This document shows positions 62,473 through 64,000 of a stretch of 64,000 bases of DNA, one piece after another. Position numbers and translations under genes: made by a program. Each line of letters opens with the position of its first letter. Positions within the stretch are counted from its first letter, which is position 1. Below the pieces are notes generated by a model. That model did no database searches. It was given only the letters and a program-made list of their open reading frames with translations, and was not told the DNA's origin. The DNA is from Bacillota bacterium (lineage in GTDB: Bacteria; Bacillota; Clostridia; Acetivibrionales; DTU013): assembly GCA_023433505.1 (NCBI GenBank), contig JAEZCO010000007.1:124001-188000 (forward strand), given 5' to 3'.

Positions 62473-64000
62473 TTACTTTTTATATTCCTGCGGGGAGACC
62501 CCTGTGCTCTCTCTGAACACCCGTGTGAAATATTTGGGGTTTTCATAGCCCACTCTGAAGGCTACTTCCTGAATTTTCAGGTCCGTGGACCGCAAAAGCT
62601 CTTTTGCCTGTTCCATGCGTATCCTTTTAAGATAATCGACAAAGCTCATGCCTGTTCTTTCATTGAAAAGCGAGGAAAAGTAATTGTAATTCAGCGATAC
62701 ATGATTTGCCACCATGGTCAGGGAAAGCTCCTTGTGATAATTTCCATTGATATAAGCCAGGGCGCTGTCGATTTCGTCCGCTTGCTTCCCTTCATTTTTG
62801 TCCGCCCGGAGGAAACGGCAAATTTCCCGGATAAAGCGCTTGAGCTCTGCCGTATAGTCATCCACACACCGGAAGCCGCCAATACCGGCAAGGCTGCTGT
62901 AGCTACCGTCCAGTCCGGCTTTATTGGGGATGTACCACAGGAAATATTCAACGATGTAATGACTGATACATTCAACCGTTTTTTCTATATACCCGTGTTT
63001 GAATGCATTGATTTTCTGTTTTTCAAAAACCGCATCGAGAATTTCCGCAATCTTTTCCTCCTTGTTTGTGTAAACCAATTGCTGGATTTTTTTAATATCC
63101 TCCGCCGGAATCGAGTAGTTCTCTGACAACAGCTTGACGGAATCATATTGAATGACCCTGCCACAGTCCGGTACAAGTCTGTACTTCAAAGCCTCATAGG
63201 CCTCCAGGTAAGCCTTGCGTATGGCGGTGGCCTTTCCTATCCTCCCGCTTAAGGAAACAATAAAATCAAGGCCGCTCTCCTCAATGAACGTCGCCAAGCC
63301 CTGGAAATCCCATTCATGATCCGTAATAAACACCAGGTGCTTCTCGGTGTCGACGAAGCTGAATACCGGAATCCCACTGTCGTCTGCAAACCTGTCGATC
63401 AATAATTTGAGTTCACCCGGCGCAGGCGGGTTCATTTCCTTTTCGCCGGCCCTGCCGTAAGCCGCCAGCAATGCCTGCCTTGAATCCTTCCTAAGGTTTT
63501 CAATCTTTATGGTGTCCAGAATATTCTTAATCTCTATCTCAGACAGGTTGTCATTCAAAAGGACATAATTCAGTTCATGAATCCTGAACTGGTAAACCAG
63601 GTCGTTTACTTCACGGATTCTTTCCTCGGCGTTCTCGCCCTTCTGAAGTTCTCCCTGTACAGCGTCGAGGGTGCCTACAAGCTCTTTGATCCGGCCAAGC
63701 ATTTTCCGCATATGGAAGGCCATCTCCCCGATTTCATCCTTCCCCGCCGCCGGGAGGTCTACATTCACCGCTCCTTCCTCGATCATGCGCATAGTTGCGA
63801 CAATAACTTTAATCTTTTTCAGGATTACCGTCGTCAGGAAATAGGTAAGGACAACCAGCAGCACAAAGGCCGCAAGGCTTATAACAATCACTGTTGAGCC
63901 GGCTCTTTCCATCTGTTTCAAATAGCCGCTTGCCGCCGTAAAATAACAGATATAGCTGTCAATATCCCCGATATAATCATATACGGCCAGCAGAGGTATT
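62473..64000 (-). CDS. HAMP-containing AraC/YesN sensor-regulator (partial at window edge)
   Basis: The frame stays open to the right edge, so the N-terminus and most of the extracellular sensor lie outside. Visible parts, in order: end of the sensor (LLAVYDYIGDIDSYICYF), TM2 (VIVISLAAFVLLVVLTYFL), HAMP (EEGAVNVDLPAAGKDEIGEMA), a helical linker and a GGDEF-unrelated middle domain, and a C-terminal AraC domain (LTMVANHVSLNYNYFSSLFNERTGMSFVDYL; VAFRVGYENPKYFTRVFRES, GVSPQEYKK). A TTG at 63921 is not the true start. Likely controls a sugar transporter to the right of the window. Confidence 0.85.
   Translation of the reverse strand, partial: IPLLAVYDYIGDIDSYICYFTAASGYLKQMERAGSTVIVISLAAFVLLVVLTYFLTTVILKKIKVIVATMRMIEEGAVNVDLPAAGKDEIGEMAFHMRKMLGRIKELVGTLDAVQGELQKGENAEERIREVNDLVYQFRIHELNYVLLNDNLSEIEIKNILDTIKIENLRKDSRQALLAAYGRAGEKEMNPPAPGELKLLIDRFADDSGIPVFSFVDTEKHLVFITDHEWDFQGLATFIEESGLDFIVSLSGRIGKATAIRKAYLEAYEALKYRLVPDCGRVIQYDSVKLLSENYSIPAEDIKKIQQLVYTNKEEKIAEILDAVFEKQKINAFKHGYIEKTVECISHYIVEYFLWYIPNKAGLDGSYSSLAGIGGFRCVDDYTAELKRFIREICRFLRADKNEGKQADEIDSALAYINGNYHKELSLTMVANHVSLNYNYFSSLFNERTGMSFVDYLKRIRMEQAKELLRSTDLKIQEVAFRVGYENPKYFTRVFRESTGVSPQEYKK

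Overview
The window looks like a chromosomal stretch of an anaerobic, carbohydrate-degrading Firmicute (Clostridia, Lachnospiraceae/Ruminiclostridium-like or a near relative). The grounds are strong purine-rich Shine-Dalgarno sites, frequent TTG/GTG starts, many AraC/YesN-type and LacI regulators, ABC sugar importers without their own ATPase, an oxygen-sensitive radical-SAM sulfatase-maturase-type enzyme, and moderate GC content with AT-rich islands. No rRNA, tRNA, CRISPR array, intact transposase or prophage gene was seen.

Layout. 0-5.2 kb: an AraC tail remnant, then a leftward group (tocopherol-cyclase-like protein, two glycosyltransferases) divergent from a rightward GT4 glycosyltransferase and a SAM methyltransferase. 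5.3-9.4 kb: P1 peptidase, arylsulfotransferase-family protein, B12-binding-type radical SAM protein. 9.4-13 kb: a two-gene leftward unit encoding a Tet(M)/EF-G-like GTPase with a C-terminal NYN (YacP/Rae1-like) nuclease domain, followed by the S4-domain protein YlmH. Both point to the stalled ribosome.

13-53.5 kb is one large glycan-utilisation region. It contains: (a) a leftward operon of RpiB-type isomerase, ADP-ribosylglycohydrolase (ARH)-family protein, alpha/beta hydrolase, TIM-barrel epimerase, split transketolase and a lipoprotein sugar-binding protein, preceded by a perfect LacI-type operator; (b) a LacI regulator with a matching half-conserved operator at its own start, and a large secreted beta-helix protein; (c) a membrane-sensor AraC regulator divergent from a second ARH-family protein; (d) a ten-gene leftward run of about 17 kb: a binding protein fused to duplicated beta-rich modules, two permeases, an NHL/TPR membrane protein, a YIP1-type membrane protein, a DUF5696-type exported protein, a second permease/binding protein/permease set, and a 1239-residue beta-helix protein with a damaged-looking N-terminus; (e) a GH31 glycosidase and a third beta-helix protein, divergent from an AraC regulator. 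The likely logic is outside-the-cell cleavage by beta-helix and DUF5696 proteins, import by two ABC systems using a shared ATPase encoded elsewhere, then intracellular trimming (GH31, hydrolase, ARH proteins) and entry into the pentose phosphate pathway (RpiB, epimerase, transketolase).

53.5-64 kb is a mixed accessory segment: NmrA-type reductase, Fe/Mn superoxide dismutase, zinc peptidase, arginase-family protein, acetyltransferase, tautomerase, dienelactone hydrolase plus anaerobic sulfatase-maturase-type enzyme, a truncated transglutaminase-like gene, a P-loop kinase-like protein, a small membrane-anchored protein, and an AraC sensor-regulator that runs off the right edge. AT-rich genes (about 55.4-57.3 and 60.9-62.4 kb) alternate with GC-richer ones, and several gene tails suggest repeated insertion and decay.
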